DNA of 44,705 nt from Flavobacterium sp. (GCF_027533505.1 NZ_JAPZUB010000049.1:1-44705); one strand, 5' to 3'. Counted from the stretch's first letter, positions 34,581 to 44,375 are shown. Translations and numbers: made by a program. The notes: generated from the sequence alone by a model not told the origin.

Positions 34581-35201
34581 ATGGAATTTTCATCAAAGTT
34601 ATTGGAGCAAGCCGTCAATGAAATGGCACAATTGCCTGGGATAGGGAAGCGAACGGCGTTGCGATTGGTACTGCATTTGTTGCGACAACCCCAAGAGCAA
34701 ACCCGTTTTTTGACCGAGGCTTTGACCCAAATGCGGGAGCAGATGAAGTTTTGTTCGAGTTGCCATACCCTTTCGGATGTTGAGGTGTGTTCGATTTGCA
34801 GTAACCCTACCCGCAACCACCGCGTGATCTGTGTTGTTGAAGATGTACGCGATGTTATGGCCATTGAAAATACGCAGCAGTACAAAGGAATTTACCATGT
34901 GTTGGGCGGTAAAATTTCGCCCATTGATGGGGTCGGTCCGAGTCAGTTGCACATTGCTTCATTGGTTGAGAAAGTGAAGACAACCCCCATTGACGAAGTC
35001 ATTTTTGCGTTAAGTTCAACGATGGAAGGCGATACCACCAACTTTTACATTTATAAACAAATTCAAGATACTGGGGTAAAAACGTCGACTATTGCCCGTG
35101 GAATTGCCGTAGGTGATGAGTTGGAATATGCCGATGAAGTGACGCTGGGACGCAGTATTTTACACCGCATTCCTTTTGAAAATTCCCTCAAAAATAATTA
35201 G
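34581..35201 (+). CDS. recR: Recombination protein RecR
   Basis: RecR works with RecO/RecF to load RecA on gapped DNA. The 206-residue product has the N-terminal helix-hairpin-helix ([20 protein letters not shown]), a four-cysteine zinc finger ([20 protein letters not shown]), the Toprim domain starting [17 protein letters not shown] with [13 protein letters not shown], and a C-terminal Walker-like part ([20 protein letters not shown]). An upstream in-frame ATG at 34566 lies inside the promoter and adds only five residues unlike the family, so I rejected it. Confidence 0.96.
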   Translation: MEFSSKLLEQAVNEMAQLPGIGKRTALRLVLHLLRQPQEQTRFLTEALTQMREQMKFCSSCHTLSDVEVCSICSNPTRNHRVICVVEDVRDVMAIENTQQYKGIYHVLGGKISPIDGVGPSQLHIASLVEKVKTTPIDEVIFALSSTMEGDTTNFYIYKQIQDTGVKTSTIARGIAVGDELEYADEVTLGRSILHRIPFENSLKNN

Positions 35202-35220
35202 AGATTTCCCCATCGAGTCT

Positions 35221-35250
35221 TTTGATTTTACGATTGAAAAACTATCTTTG
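35221..35250 (+). promoter_or_regulatory. Promoter of the polysaccharide operon
   Basis: TTTG at 35221-35224 and TATCTTTG at 35243-35250 are 18 bp apart, a full consensus match. Start near 35254, leader about 15 nt to the Wza-like gene. Genes downstream are spaced 3-12 bp apart with no visible terminator until after 44294. Confidence 0.72.
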
Positions 35251-35268
35251 TTGGCTAAAACAAAGTAG

Positions 35269-36063
35269 ATGAAAACCAAAATACTGTCGTTTTCCATAGT
35301 ATTGTTATTCCTTGTTACCGCTTGTGTTCCTACACAGGATCTCATATACCTTCAAGATAAAAAAAATACGACTACCTCCGCTGGGCAAGCAGTTACTCCA
35401 AGCAATAAGCCTTACCGATTGCAGGTCAATGATGTTGTTTCGGTGCAAATCAAAGCGTTGGTGGACGAGCGTTTATTGGAAATTTTTAATACGTCTCCTC
35501 AAAATCAAGCGGGTCAAACCGTGGAAACGCTTTATTTTAATGGATACACCGTAGACGATCATGGAAACATTCGTATTCCAATTTTGGGAGAGGTGAATGT
35601 ATTAGGATACACTGTAGAGGAGGCACGCGCCAAAATCGAGGCCCAATTGTTAGCGGATTATTTTAAAAAAGAAGCCCAACTGTTTGTCAATGTAAAACTT
35701 GCGGGATTCCGTTACACAGTCAATGGTGAGGTGAACAATCCGGGTTCGAAGGTGTTGTACCAAGACCGTGTGAATGTGTTGGAAGCTTTGGCCAATTCGG
35801 GCGATATTACGATGACGGGTGACCGAAAAGAGGTGAAGGTGATTCGTCAGTTTCCCCATGGATTGGAGACGTTCAGTATCGATTTGACCGATGCGGCAGC
35901 AATTCATTCTCCGGCTTTTTACTTGCAACCCAACGATTATATTTACGTCAAACCTTTGAAACAAAAATCATGGGGATTTGGAGGTACGGGTCGCGAGACA
36001 TTGACGGTTATGATTACTGCGGCTTCCATGTTGTTGACGCTCACGCTGTTATTACGCAATTAA
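35269..36063 (+). CDS. wza: Wza-like polysaccharide export lipoprotein
   Basis: Outer-membrane export component for capsule or exopolysaccharide. The 264-residue product has a lipoprotein signal with lipobox FLVTAC (Cys19), the PF02563 polysaccharide-export domain (about 48-145, YRLQVNDVVSVQIKAL and DDHGNIRIPILGEVNVLGYT), one SLBB domain (about 148-230, VNGEVNNPGSKVLYQDRVNV) and a C-terminal hydrophobic helix (TLTVMITAASMLLTLTLLL). The C-terminal helix is shorter than the amphipathic barrel helix of E. coli Wza. It is first in the operon, 10 bp before the tyrosine kinase. Confidence 0.93.
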   Translation: MKTKILSFSIVLLFLVTACVPTQDLIYLQDKKNTTTSAGQAVTPSNKPYRLQVNDVVSVQIKALVDERLLEIFNTSPQNQAGQTVETLYFNGYTVDDHGNIRIPILGEVNVLGYTVEEARAKIEAQLLADYFKKEAQLFVNVKLAGFRYTVNGEVNNPGSKVLYQDRVNVLEALANSGDITMTGDRKEVKVIRQFPHGLETFSIDLTDAAAIHSPAFYLQPNDYIYVKPLKQKSWGFGGTGRETLTVMITAASMLLTLTLLLRN

Positions 36064-36073
36064 ACGACGTTCC

Positions 36074-38539
36074 ATGCTTGATATCAAAGATTTTTCCTTT
36101 TTTGAAAAACAAAATAGCTTCGATTTCAAAGCTTTCCTGATTAAAACAGGAAGTTATTGGAAGTGGTTTTTATTTGGTTTGGGTTTTGCCTTATTTGTGG
36201 CACATCAAATCAATATTCGTAAACAGAAAATCTACTCCTTGGAGGCTACTTTAGCCGTTAAAGAGCAAGAGAATCCGCTGTTTATGAGTAATACCAACTT
36301 AATTTTCAATTGGGGCGGTACTTCCGATCAGGTGCAACGTATTGCGAGTACTTTGAAATCGCGTTCGCACAATGAATTGGTAGTGGATAAACTCGGTTTT
36401 TATATCGACTATCTTCAAGAAGATAAATACTATCAAAAAGATGTGTACGGTTCCGCTCCTTTTGAGGTGAAATTGGATAAAACCAAAAACCAACTTTTAG
36501 GGATTCCTGTTGAAATACATTTTGTGTCTCCAACCGACTACGAAATCAGTATTGCTGTGAAATCCAATTCGGTGCCCGTAATTAATTACAATACGAACAT
36601 TATTGACACTCAGGCGGTACGCTCGGGCGATTTTCGTAAGCGCTGCAAGGTGGGACAACCGTTGCGATTGCCTTTTCTCAATTGGACTTTGGACATCAAA
36701 GGGATGCCTGGAAATTATACCGGGCAGAAATTTATCATTCGGATGAATTCGTTTGATAATGTCGTCAGTATGTACCGAAATGTTCGTGTGGTTATTGATG
36801 AAAAAGCGGGATCGATTATTCGTATTTCACTACAAGGAACCAATAAGGCCCGTATTGTTGATTATTTGAACGAAAGTGTTCAAATGTTGAAAAAGAAACA
36901 ATTAGAAAGCAAAAACTTGTTTGCTGAAAACACCATCAAGTACATTGACACTACCTTGGCTTTGATGGAGGAAAATTTAAAGTCGGCCAACAACGATTTA
37001 AAGGATTTTAGCAAGGGTCGTAACGTTGTTGAGATAGAAAAACGCGGGGAGACTTACCAAGCGCAAATTCAGGATTTAGATTTGATAAAAGACGGAATTG
37101 ACCGTAAGATCAACTACTACAATGTGTTGAACAATTATTTGCGCAACAGTAATGATTATTCCAAATTGCCTGCGCCTTCTGTTGCGGGTATTGACGATCC
37201 CAATATAATTAAAAATGTAGCGCAACTCATTGATTTATCGGTGCGCCGTTCGGAGATGACGTACTCGGTGAAAAGTGCGCTGATGTACAACAATATTGAC
37301 AATGAAATTTCTGCCGTAAAGCGGGTTTTATTAGAAAATATTGTGGCGGCTAAATCGGCTATTCAATATGAAGCGGCTCAAGTAAACCGTAAAATCCGAG
37401 AGTCAGAAAACAAAATTGAAAGCCTCCCCGAGGACAGTCAAGATTATTTACGAATTACCCGCAAGTTCAATCTAAGCAACAGTGTTATCGATGCGTATTT
37501 ACAAAAACGCAATGAAGCCCAAATTGTAAAAGCTGCCAATTTATCGGATGTGGAGTTTATTGATCCCGCCAAAGACATTGGAGGTGGATTGATTGGGCCG
37601 CGCACGGGAGTGAACTATGTAATTGCTATTTTTGCGGGACTACTGATTCCGTTATTGGTGGTGTTCTTGATTTTCTTTATCAATAATTCCATTCAAAATG
37701 CGGAAGATATTAGTGCATTGACCACTATTCCATTAATTGGAGTGATTGGGGTGAAATACACCTCTTCGAATTTAGCCGTTTTTGAAAAACCCAAATCGGC
37801 CCTCTCGGAATCCTTTAGGGCACTGCGTTCTTCGCTTCAATTTTTGTATAAAAAACAGAAGAAGGAGGGAAGTAAAACCCTCATGTTGACCTCTTCCGTT
37901 TCGGGGGAAGGAAAAACATTCTGTTCTATTAATATCGCTACTGTATTTGCTATCAGTGAGAAGAAAACAGTTATAGTTGGATTGGATTTGCGTAAGCCTA
38001 AAATTTTTGATGATTTCAACTTAAAAAATAAAATCGGTGTCGTCAACTATTTGATTGGTCAAAACGCCATGGACGAAATCATTCAAAACACCAAAATTCC
38101 ATATTTGGATGTGATCACTTCAGGTCCCATTCCACCGAATCCCTCAGAGTTGATTATGGGAGAAACGATGCGGGAGTTTATGGATGAGTTGAAGCGTCGT
38201 TACGATTATGTAATTTTGGATACTCCTCCCGTCGGTTTGGTGACCGATGCTATTGAATTGGCTCCTTTTGCCGATGTGACCTTATACATCATGCGTCAGA
38301 ATTTTACCAAAAAAGAAATGGTACAACTCATCAATACCCGTGTGCAACGGGATGAATTGTCGAATGTAAGTATTGTGTTGAATGGTTTTGAGAACAAAGC
38401 ACGTTACGGTACAGGCTACGGCTATGGCTACGGCTATGGCTACGGCTATGGAAATTATGCAAATGGCTATCACGAAGATGACCGTCCCAAAAATCTATTT
38501 GAGAAAATAAAAGAAACCCTTTTTAAGCGTAAAAAATAA
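36074..38539 (+). CDS. wzc: Wzc-like polysaccharide co-polymerase tyrosine kinase
   Basis: Inner-membrane bacterial tyrosine kinase that controls chain length and export with Wza. The 821 residues comprise a first membrane helix (about 30-50), a large periplasmic Wzz/GNVR part with coiled coils (about 55-505), a second membrane helix (about 511-535), and a cytoplasmic BY-kinase domain. Motifs: Walker A VSGEGKT (Lys614), Walker A' GLDLRKPK (Asp638) and Walker B YVILDTPP (Asp716). The tail carries nine tyrosines between 778 and 799, six of them in a YG repeat, the usual autophosphorylation cluster. The tyrosine cluster is encoded by a perfect 12-bp x3 DNA repeat. Confidence 0.95.
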   Translation: MLDIKDFSFFEKQNSFDFKAFLIKTGSYWKWFLFGLGFALFVAHQINIRKQKIYSLEATLAVKEQENPLFMSNTNLIFNWGGTSDQVQRIASTLKSRSHNELVVDKLGFYIDYLQEDKYYQKDVYGSAPFEVKLDKTKNQLLGIPVEIHFVSPTDYEISIAVKSNSVPVINYNTNIIDTQAVRSGDFRKRCKVGQPLRLPFLNWTLDIKGMPGNYTGQKFIIRMNSFDNVVSMYRNVRVVIDEKAGSIIRISLQGTNKARIVDYLNESVQMLKKKQLESKNLFAENTIKYIDTTLALMEENLKSANNDLKDFSKGRNVVEIEKRGETYQAQIQDLDLIKDGIDRKINYYNVLNNYLRNSNDYSKLPAPSVAGIDDPNIIKNVAQLIDLSVRRSEMTYSVKSALMYNNIDNEISAVKRVLLENIVAAKSAIQYEAAQVNRKIRESENKIESLPEDSQDYLRITRKFNLSNSVIDAYLQKRNEAQIVKAANLSDVEFIDPAKDIGGGLIGPRTGVNYVIAIFAGLLIPLLVVFLIFFINNSIQNAEDISALTTIPLIGVIGVKYTSSNLAVFEKPKSALSESFRALRSSLQFLYKKQKKEGSKTLMLTSSVSGEGKTFCSINIATVFAISEKKTVIVGLDLRKPKIFDDFNLKNKIGVVNYLIGQNAMDEIIQNTKIPYLDVITSGPIPPNPSELIMGETMREFMDELKRRYDYVILDTPPVGLVTDAIELAPFADVTLYIMRQNFTKKEMVQLINTRVQRDELSNVSIVLNGFENKARYGTGYGYGYGYGYGYGNYANGYHEDDRPKNLFEKIKETLFKRKK
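38414..38449 (+). repeat. 12-bp tandem repeat x3 in the wzc tyrosine tail
   Basis: Three perfect copies of GGCTACGGCTAT encode alternating Gly-Tyr. Gain or loss of a unit adds or removes two tyrosines without changing frame. Confidence 0.9.
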
Positions 38540-38551
38540 CGCATCAAATTT

Positions 38552-39520
38552 ATGCAAACCCTCGTCATTACCGGTGCGGCCGGATTTATCGGTTCCAATT
38601 TAACCGCTCACTTTTTGGAGCAAGGTTTTCACGTGGTGGGTTTGGATAACTTTGCAACGGGACATCGACGCAATATAGAACCGTTTCTTTCCCATGCTAA
38701 CTTCACTTTTTACGAGGGGGATATTCGGGATTTAGCAACCTGTCATCGTGTGGTAAAAGGAGCCACTTTTGTCCTTCACCAAGCGGCTTTGGGTTCGGTT
38801 CCCCGTTCAATTAACGACCCGATTACCTCCAATGAAGTGAATGTGTCTGGTTTTTTGAATATGCTGGTGGCCTCTCGCGATGCGGGGGTGAAACGTTTTG
38901 TGTATGCCGCGAGTTCGTCGACCTATGGGGATTCGGCTTCTTTACCCAAAGTGGAAGAGGTGATAGGAAAGCCCTTGTCGCCCTATGCGATAACCAAGTA
39001 CGTTAACGAATTGTATGCCTCCATTTTTTCCTCCACCTATGGGTTGGAAACCATTGGATTACGTTATTTCAATGTATTTGGGCGCCGACAGGATCCGGAT
39101 GGAGCTTATGCGGCAGTGATTCCTAAATTTGTAAAATTATTGATGCAAAAACAATCCCCGGTGATCAATGGTGACGGAACGTATTCTCGTGATTTTACGT
39201 ATATTGATAATGTGATTCAAATGAATGCTTTGGCATTGACTGCAACGCAACCGGAAGCCCTGAATACCGTATATAATACTGCGGTCGGTGATCAAATTTC
39301 GCTCAATGAAATGGTGCATTTGCTCAAAAAATATTTATCCCGTTACGATGCTTCTATTGCTGAAGTTCCTATCGTTTACGGACCCCAGCGCGTGGGTGAT
39401 ATTCCGCATTCTAAAGCGAGTATTGCCAAAGCGCAAAAATTATTAGGCTATCAACCCCAATACAACTTTGCGGCCGGCTTAGAAGAAGCAGTGGCTTGGT
39501 ATTGGGATAATTTAAGATAA
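38552..39520 (+). CDS. wbpP: UDP-GlcNAc/UDP-GlcNAcA C4-epimerase (WbpP type)
   Basis: Extended short-chain dehydrogenase that interconverts UDP-GlcNAc and UDP-GalNAc or their uronates. The 322-residue product has the NAD-binding GAAGFIG (8-14), then GLDNFATGHRRNI, AALGSVPRSINDPITSNEVN, the catalytic serines in AASSSTYGD and Tyr145-xxx-Lys149 in YAITKY, and FNVFGRRQDPDGAYAAVIP. These segments match the WbpP/TviC subgroup rather than GalE. With the WbpO-type dehydrogenase two genes on, it should supply UDP-GalNAcA. It starts 12 bp after wzc. Confidence 0.9.
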   Translation: MQTLVITGAAGFIGSNLTAHFLEQGFHVVGLDNFATGHRRNIEPFLSHANFTFYEGDIRDLATCHRVVKGATFVLHQAALGSVPRSINDPITSNEVNVSGFLNMLVASRDAGVKRFVYAASSSTYGDSASLPKVEEVIGKPLSPYAITKYVNELYASIFSSTYGLETIGLRYFNVFGRRQDPDGAYAAVIPKFVKLLMQKQSPVINGDGTYSRDFTYIDNVIQMNALALTATQPEALNTVYNTAVGDQISLNEMVHLLKKYLSRYDASIAEVPIVYGPQRVGDIPHSKASIAKAQKLLGYQPQYNFAAGLEEAVAWYWDNLR

Positions 39521-39526
39521 ATACAT

Positions 39527-40918
39527 ATGAAAATTACGCATATCTGTTGTATCGGAGCGGGTTATGTAGGCGGCCCCACCATGGCGGTCATTGCCAATAA
39601 ATGTCCCCACATTAAAGTGACGGTTGTCGATTTAAATGCCGAACGTATTGCCCGTTGGAATGATGATAATGTTGAAAATATTCCGGTGTATGAACCTGGA
39701 TTGAGTGCGATCGTTGCGGAATCTCGTGGGAAGAATTTATTTTTCTCAACCGAAGTAGATAAAGCTATTGATGAAGCACAAATGATCTTCATATCGGTCA
39801 ATACGCCTACCAAAACGTATGGAACGGGTAAAGGAATGGCCGCCGATTTGAAATATATCGAATTGTGTGCCCGACAAATTGCACGCGTGGCGACTACCGA
39901 TAAAATTGTCGTTGAAAAATCAACCTTACCGGTTCGTACCGCAGAAGCGTTGAAAAGTATTTTGGACAATACCGGAAACGGAGTTCAGTATCAAATTCTA
40001 TCCAACCCCGAGTTTTTGGCGGAAGGAACGGCTGTAGAAGATTTATTGTCTCCCGATCGCGTATTGATTGGAGGAGGAACCGACGAAGCAGGACAGCATG
40101 CTATCCAATCTTTAGTTGATATTTATGCCAATTGGGTTCCCAAAGAGCGTGTTTTAACCACCAATGTATGGTCGTCGGAGTTGTCGAAATTAACGGCCAA
40201 TGCCTTTTTGGCACAACGCGTCTCGTCGATTAATGCTATTTCAGAATTGTGTGAGAAAACGGGAGCCAATGTCAATGAAGTAGCCCGTGCTATCGGGATG
40301 GACAGCCGCATTGGATCGAAGTTTTTGAAAGCTTCTGTTGGATTTGGAGGGTCGTGTTTTCAAAAAGATATTTTGAATTTAGTGTACATCGCCAAATCCT
40401 ATGGATTGCAGGAAGTTGCCGATTATTGGGAGCAAGTAATTCAATTGAATGACCACCAGAAAAATCGTTTCGCACGCAATATCGTAAGTACGTTATACAA
40501 TACCATTTCGGGAAAAAAGATTGCCTTTTTGGGATGGGCGTTTAAAAAAGATACCAACGATACCCGTGAGTCAGCGGCCATTTATGTCGCCGATGCCTTG
40601 ATGCAAGAACAAGCACAAATTGCGGTTTATGATCCCAAAGTGGAACACCCTCAAGTGCTCTCGGATTTGAATTATTTGGAGACCCGTGATGCGGCTTCCA
40701 ATGCCAGTTTGGTAACTTCATTTGCCGATCCCTATACAGCGTGTCAAGGGGCGCATGCGATTGCAATTATGACCGAGTGGGATGAATTTAAAGCCTATGA
40801 TTGGCAAAAAATTTACGATTCCATGTTGAAACCCGCCTTCATTTTTGATGGGCGGAATATATTAGATGCCGAGGCAATGCGCGCGATAGGCTTCCATTAT
40901 CAAGGAATAGGTTCGTGA
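39527..40918 (+). CDS. ugd: UDP-glucose 6-dehydrogenase
   Basis: Oxidises UDP-glucose to UDP-glucuronate with two NAD+. The 463-residue product is the longer, animal-like form, with the Rossmann GAGYVGG (10-16), [50 protein letters not shown] and the catalytic Cys277 in [11 protein letters not shown]. The C-terminal domain has [12 protein letters not shown] and IMTEWDEF. Its product is the substrate of the UDP-glucuronate 4-epimerase encoded at the end of the operon. Confidence 0.94.
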   Translation: MKITHICCIGAGYVGGPTMAVIANKCPHIKVTVVDLNAERIARWNDDNVENIPVYEPGLSAIVAESRGKNLFFSTEVDKAIDEAQMIFISVNTPTKTYGTGKGMAADLKYIELCARQIARVATTDKIVVEKSTLPVRTAEALKSILDNTGNGVQYQILSNPEFLAEGTAVEDLLSPDRVLIGGGTDEAGQHAIQSLVDIYANWVPKERVLTTNVWSSELSKLTANAFLAQRVSSINAISELCEKTGANVNEVARAIGMDSRIGSKFLKASVGFGGSCFQKDILNLVYIAKSYGLQEVADYWEQVIQLNDHQKNRFARNIVSTLYNTISGKKIAFLGWAFKKDTNDTRESAAIYVADALMQEQAQIAVYDPKVEHPQVLSDLNYLETRDAASNASLVTSFADPYTACQGAHAIAIMTEWDEFKAYDWQKIYDSMLKPAFIFDGRNILDAEAMRAIGFHYQGIGS

Positions 40919-40928
40919 TACAAACACT

Positions 40929-42206
40929 ATGGATATAAAAATAGCAGTTATCGGATTGGGGTATGTGGGATTGCCTTTGGCGCGTTTGTTTGCCACAAAG
41001 TATCCCGTTGTAGGTTTTGATATTAATCAGCAACGGGTTGCCGAATTGAATGCGGGGCAGGATAATACCTTGGAAGTGTCCTCCGACTTGCTTCAGCAGG
41101 TATTGGTATCGAAGCATACGGAGGCCCAGGGGTTGTTGTGTGCTTCTGATTTGGAGGCCATTCGCGATTGTAATTATTACATCATAACCGTTCCAACTCC
41201 AGTCGATAAAAACAACCGCCCCGATTTAACACCCTTGTACAAATCAAGTGAAACGGTAGGGAAGGTGTTGAAAAAAGGCGATATTGTAGTCTATGAATCA
41301 ACCGTATATCCCGGATTAACCGAAGAAGAGTGCGTACCCGTTTTAGAGCGGGTGAGTGGTTTGAAGTTCAATGTAGATTTTTTTGCAGGCTACTCCCCCG
41401 AGCGGATCAATCCTGGGGATAAGGAACATACCGTTGAAAAAATCTTGAAAATCACTTCAGGTTCAACTCCCGAAATTGGACAAAAAGTGGATGCTTTGTA
41501 CCGTTCTGTCATCACCGCAGGTACCCATTTAGCGCCATGCATTAAAGTGGCTGAGGCGGCCAAAGTAATTGAGAATGCGCAGCGCGATATTAATATTGCT
41601 TTTGTCAATGAGTTGGCCAAGATTTTTAACTTACTGGATATCGATACGCATGCGGTTTTGGCTGCTGCGGGAACAAAATGGAACTTTTTGCCTTTTAAGC
41701 CGGGTTTGGTTGGGGGACATTGTATAGGCGTCGATCCGTATTATTTGGCGCAAAAAGCCCAAGAGACAGGGTATCATCCTGAAATTATCTTGGCGGGACG
41801 CCGTTTGAATGATAGTATGGGGGAATATGTGGCGTCGCGAATTATTAAATTGATGATTAAAAAAGGAATTTCGGTCGATCATTCGTCGCTTTTGCTTTTG
41901 GGAATAACGTTCAAAGAAAACTGTCCCGATGTGCGAAATACCAAGATTGTTGATGTGGTGCATGCCTTAACCGATTACGGAATTCAGGTAACTATTTATG
42001 ATCCTTGGGCCAATCCCGAGGAGGTGAAGCATGAATACGGTTTGACAACGACCAACACCCTACCTCAAGCTACTTTTGATGCTGTTGTGTTGGGTGTGGC
42101 GCATCAAGAGTTTTTACAACTGGATTTAGCGGGATTGCGAAATTCCAAGTCAATAGTTTATGATGTTAAAGGCGTTCTTCCCTATGCGGTGGACGGAAAA
42201 TTATAA
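40929..42206 (+). CDS. wbpO: UDP-N-acetylhexosamine 6-dehydrogenase (WbpO/TviB type)
   Basis: Oxidises UDP-GalNAc or UDP-GlcNAc to the uronate. The 425-residue product has GLGYVGLPLA (9-18), ITVPTPVDKNNRPDLTP, YESTVYPGLTEEECVPVLE, GYSPERINPGDKEHT, AEAAKVIENAQRDINIAFVN and the catalytic Cys265 in LVGGHCIGVDPYYL, then ITFKENCPDVRNTK. This pattern is the TviB/WbpO subgroup, distinct from the Ugd encoded just upstream. Pairing with a WbpP-type epimerase in one operon mirrors the Vi-antigen and Pseudomonas O6 pathways. Confidence 0.92.
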   Translation: MDIKIAVIGLGYVGLPLARLFATKYPVVGFDINQQRVAELNAGQDNTLEVSSDLLQQVLVSKHTEAQGLLCASDLEAIRDCNYYIITVPTPVDKNNRPDLTPLYKSSETVGKVLKKGDIVVYESTVYPGLTEEECVPVLERVSGLKFNVDFFAGYSPERINPGDKEHTVEKILKITSGSTPEIGQKVDALYRSVITAGTHLAPCIKVAEAAKVIENAQRDINIAFVNELAKIFNLLDIDTHAVLAAAGTKWNFLPFKPGLVGGHCIGVDPYYLAQKAQETGYHPEIILAGRRLNDSMGEYVASRIIKLMIKKGISVDHSSLLLLGITFKENCPDVRNTKIVDVVHALTDYGIQVTIYDPWANPEEVKHEYGLTTTNTLPQATFDAVVLGVAHQEFLQLDLAGLRNSKSIVYDVKGVLPYAVDGKL

Positions 42207-42209
42207 CGT

Positions 42210-43256
42210 ATGAAAAAAATATTAATTACCGGAGGAGCCGGGTTTATAGGTTCGCATGTGGTGCGCCGCATGGTGACCCGTTACCCCAATTATCATATTT
42301 TCAATTTGGATGCCCTCACTTATGCAGGGAACTTAGAGAATATCGCCGATGTAGAAAAACTTCCCAATTATACGTTTGTTAAAGGCGATATCACTGACGC
42401 CCATTTTATCGATTCTCTTTTTAAAACGCACGCTTTTGAGGGGGTTATCCATTTGGCCGCGGAGTCACATGTTGATCGTTCGATTACTGATCCATTGGCT
42501 TTTGTGCGTACCAATGTTTTGGGAACTATGAATTTGTTGAATGCGGCTAAAACCGCTTGGCAAGGGCAGTTTGAAGGCAAGCGTTTCTACCATATTTCAA
42601 CCGATGAGGTCTATGGAACCTTGGGGGCTACGGGTTTGTTTACTGAAGAAACTCCCTATGACCCAAACTCTCCCTATTCAGCGTCCAAAGCGAGCTCAGA
42701 TCATTTTGTACGCGCTTATGGAGAAACCTATGGATTACCCTATGTGTTAACCAATTGTTCTAATAATTACGGACCCAATCATTTCCCTGAGAAATTGATT
42801 CCACTGTGCATTCACAATATAATTCAAGAAAAACCACTGCCGATTTATGGGGATGGAAAATATACGCGAGATTGGTTGTATGTTATCGACCATGCGATTG
42901 CCATTGATTTGGTATTCCATGAAGGGAAAAATCATGAAACCTATAATATTGGTGGATTTAATGAATGGCAAAATATCGACTTAGTGCGTTTGTTATGTCA
43001 AATAATGGATCGTAAATTGGGACGTGACGTTGGGACTTCGGAGGGGCTTATTACCTTTGTGAAAGACCGTCCTGGACATGATTTGCGTTATGCCATTGAT
43101 GCTCATAAAATTAATCGCGAATTGGGGTGGTCGCCCTCGGTCACTTTTGAAGAAGGATTGGAGCAAACCGTTGATTGGTACTTACAAAACACCCAATGGT
43201 TGCAGAATGTTACTTCGGGGGCTTACCGCGAATATTACGAAAAACAATATCAATAA
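42210..43256 (+). CDS. rfbB: dTDP-glucose 4,6-dehydratase
   Basis: Makes dTDP-4-keto-6-deoxyglucose, the branch point to rhamnose, fucosamine-type and other deoxysugars. The 348-residue product has GGAGFIG (8-14), HLAAESHVDRSITDP, the catalytic ISTDEVYG (Thr131, Asp132, Glu133) and Tyr156-xxx-Lys160 in YSASKASSD, then NNYGPNHFPEKLIPL and DRPGHDLRYAID. The companion genes rfbA, rfbC and rfbD are not in the window. It starts 3 bp after wbpO. Confidence 0.95.
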   Translation: MKKILITGGAGFIGSHVVRRMVTRYPNYHIFNLDALTYAGNLENIADVEKLPNYTFVKGDITDAHFIDSLFKTHAFEGVIHLAAESHVDRSITDPLAFVRTNVLGTMNLLNAAKTAWQGQFEGKRFYHISTDEVYGTLGATGLFTEETPYDPNSPYSASKASSDHFVRAYGETYGLPYVLTNCSNNYGPNHFPEKLIPLCIHNIIQEKPLPIYGDGKYTRDWLYVIDHAIAIDLVFHEGKNHETYNIGGFNEWQNIDLVRLLCQIMDRKLGRDVGTSEGLITFVKDRPGHDLRYAIDAHKINRELGWSPSVTFEEGLEQTVDWYLQNTQWLQNVTSGAYREYYEKQYQ

Positions 43257-43268
43257 TTCAAACGAGTC

Positions 43269-44294
43269 ATGCGCATATTGGTCACTGGAGCAGCGGGATT
43301 TATTGGATTCCATTTTTGTGAACTCTTATTAAAAAAAGGGTACACCGTAGTGGGTATGGATAATTTGAATCCGTATTATCCGGTTTCCTTAAAGAAAGAT
43401 CGCTTGGCTGTTTTGGGGATAACGTCCACTGTATTTCAAACGGGTGTACCTGTAGAAAGTACTACTTATGGTGGTCGGTTTCAATTCGTATTACTCGATT
43501 TGGAAGACCGAAGCGGTATGGACGCGTTGTTTGGTCAATTTTCCTTTGACCTCGTTTGTAATCTTGCAGCACAAGCGGGCGTTCGGTATAGTTTGGAAAA
43601 GCCATTTACGTATTTGGACAGTAATGTAACAGGTTTTTTAAATGTGTTGGAATGTTGTCGCCACCATCAGGTAAAAAAACTGATTTATGCGAGTAGTTCA
43701 AGTGTGTATGGCCTCAACGAACACGTTCCATTTTCTGTAAACGATACGGTGGATCATCCGATAAGTTTGTATGCGGCCACCAAGAAATCCAATGAGTTAA
43801 TGGCGCATACGTACAGTCATTTGTTTGGCATTACCACTGTAGGTTTGCGTTTCTTTACGGTGTATGGTCCTTGGGGTCGTCCCGATATGGCTTTGTTTTT
43901 GTTTACAGAGGCCATTTTTAATCAAAAACCAATAGACGTTTTCAATCATGGCGACTTATCGCGTGATTTTACCTACGTTGACGATATTACCCAAGGCATG
44001 GAGGCCATTGTAGCCGCCTTAGCTTCGGGCACCTACACGAAACCGTATGGGTTGTATAATATTGGCAATAACAAGCCCGTTCGTTTGTTGGATTTTATTG
44101 AAGCTATCGAACGGCATACAGGAATTACAGCGCAAAAAAACTGGCTTCCTATGCAGCCCGGTGACGTTGCGCAAACCTGGGCCGATGTTTCTGAATTACA
44201 ACGCGATTTTCATTATCAACCCCATACCGACTTGGACAAAGGGGTAAAAGCTTTTGTGGATTGGTATAAGGCGTATTATAGGGTGGGTGAGTAG
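43269..44294 (+). CDS. UDP-glucuronate 4-epimerase family protein
   Basis: Predicted to convert UDP-glucuronate to UDP-galacturonate. The 341-residue short-chain dehydrogenase has GAAGFIG (7-13), GMDNLNPYYPVSLKKDRL, LAAQAGVRYSLEKPFTYLDS, catalytic ASSSSVYG and Tyr168-xxx-Lys172 in YAATKKSNE, and VYGPWGRPDMALFLFTEAI. The AGVRYS and GPWGRPDMA motifs are typical of the GAE/LspL subgroup and argue against UDP-glucose 4-epimerase. Substrate would come from Ugd in the same operon. A C-rich/G-rich hairpin 20 bp after its stop may end the transcript. Confidence 0.88.
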   Translation: MRILVTGAAGFIGFHFCELLLKKGYTVVGMDNLNPYYPVSLKKDRLAVLGITSTVFQTGVPVESTTYGGRFQFVLLDLEDRSGMDALFGQFSFDLVCNLAAQAGVRYSLEKPFTYLDSNVTGFLNVLECCRHHQVKKLIYASSSSVYGLNEHVPFSVNDTVDHPISLYAATKKSNELMAHTYSHLFGITTVGLRFFTVYGPWGRPDMALFLFTEAIFNQKPIDVFNHGDLSRDFTYVDDITQGMEAIVAALASGTYTKPYGLYNIGNNKPVRLLDFIEAIERHTGITAQKNWLPMQPGDVAQTWADVSELQRDFHYQPHTDLDKGVKAFVDWYKAYYRVGE

Positions 44295-44314
44295 TGAGCC
44301 CCCTAGTCCCCTAG

Positions 44315-44333
44315 CCCCCAAAGGGGGGATTTT
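44315..44333 (+). terminator. Possible terminator of the polysaccharide operon
   Basis: CCCCC (44315-44319), loop AAA, GGGGGG (44323-44328), then ATTTT. The stem is short but all G-C; the T run is weak. The sequence also looks like an interspersed repeat, so a terminator role is tentative. Confidence 0.45.
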
Positions 44334-44375
44334 GATTAACGATTGACGATTGTTGATTGTTGATTTTTGATTTTT
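44334..44375. repeat. Heptanucleotide array GATTNNN x6
   Basis: Six units in strict 7-bp register: GATTAAC, GATTGAC, GATTGTT, GATTGTT, GATTTTT, GATTTTT. Only GATT is fixed; the last three bases drift. Confidence 0.75.
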
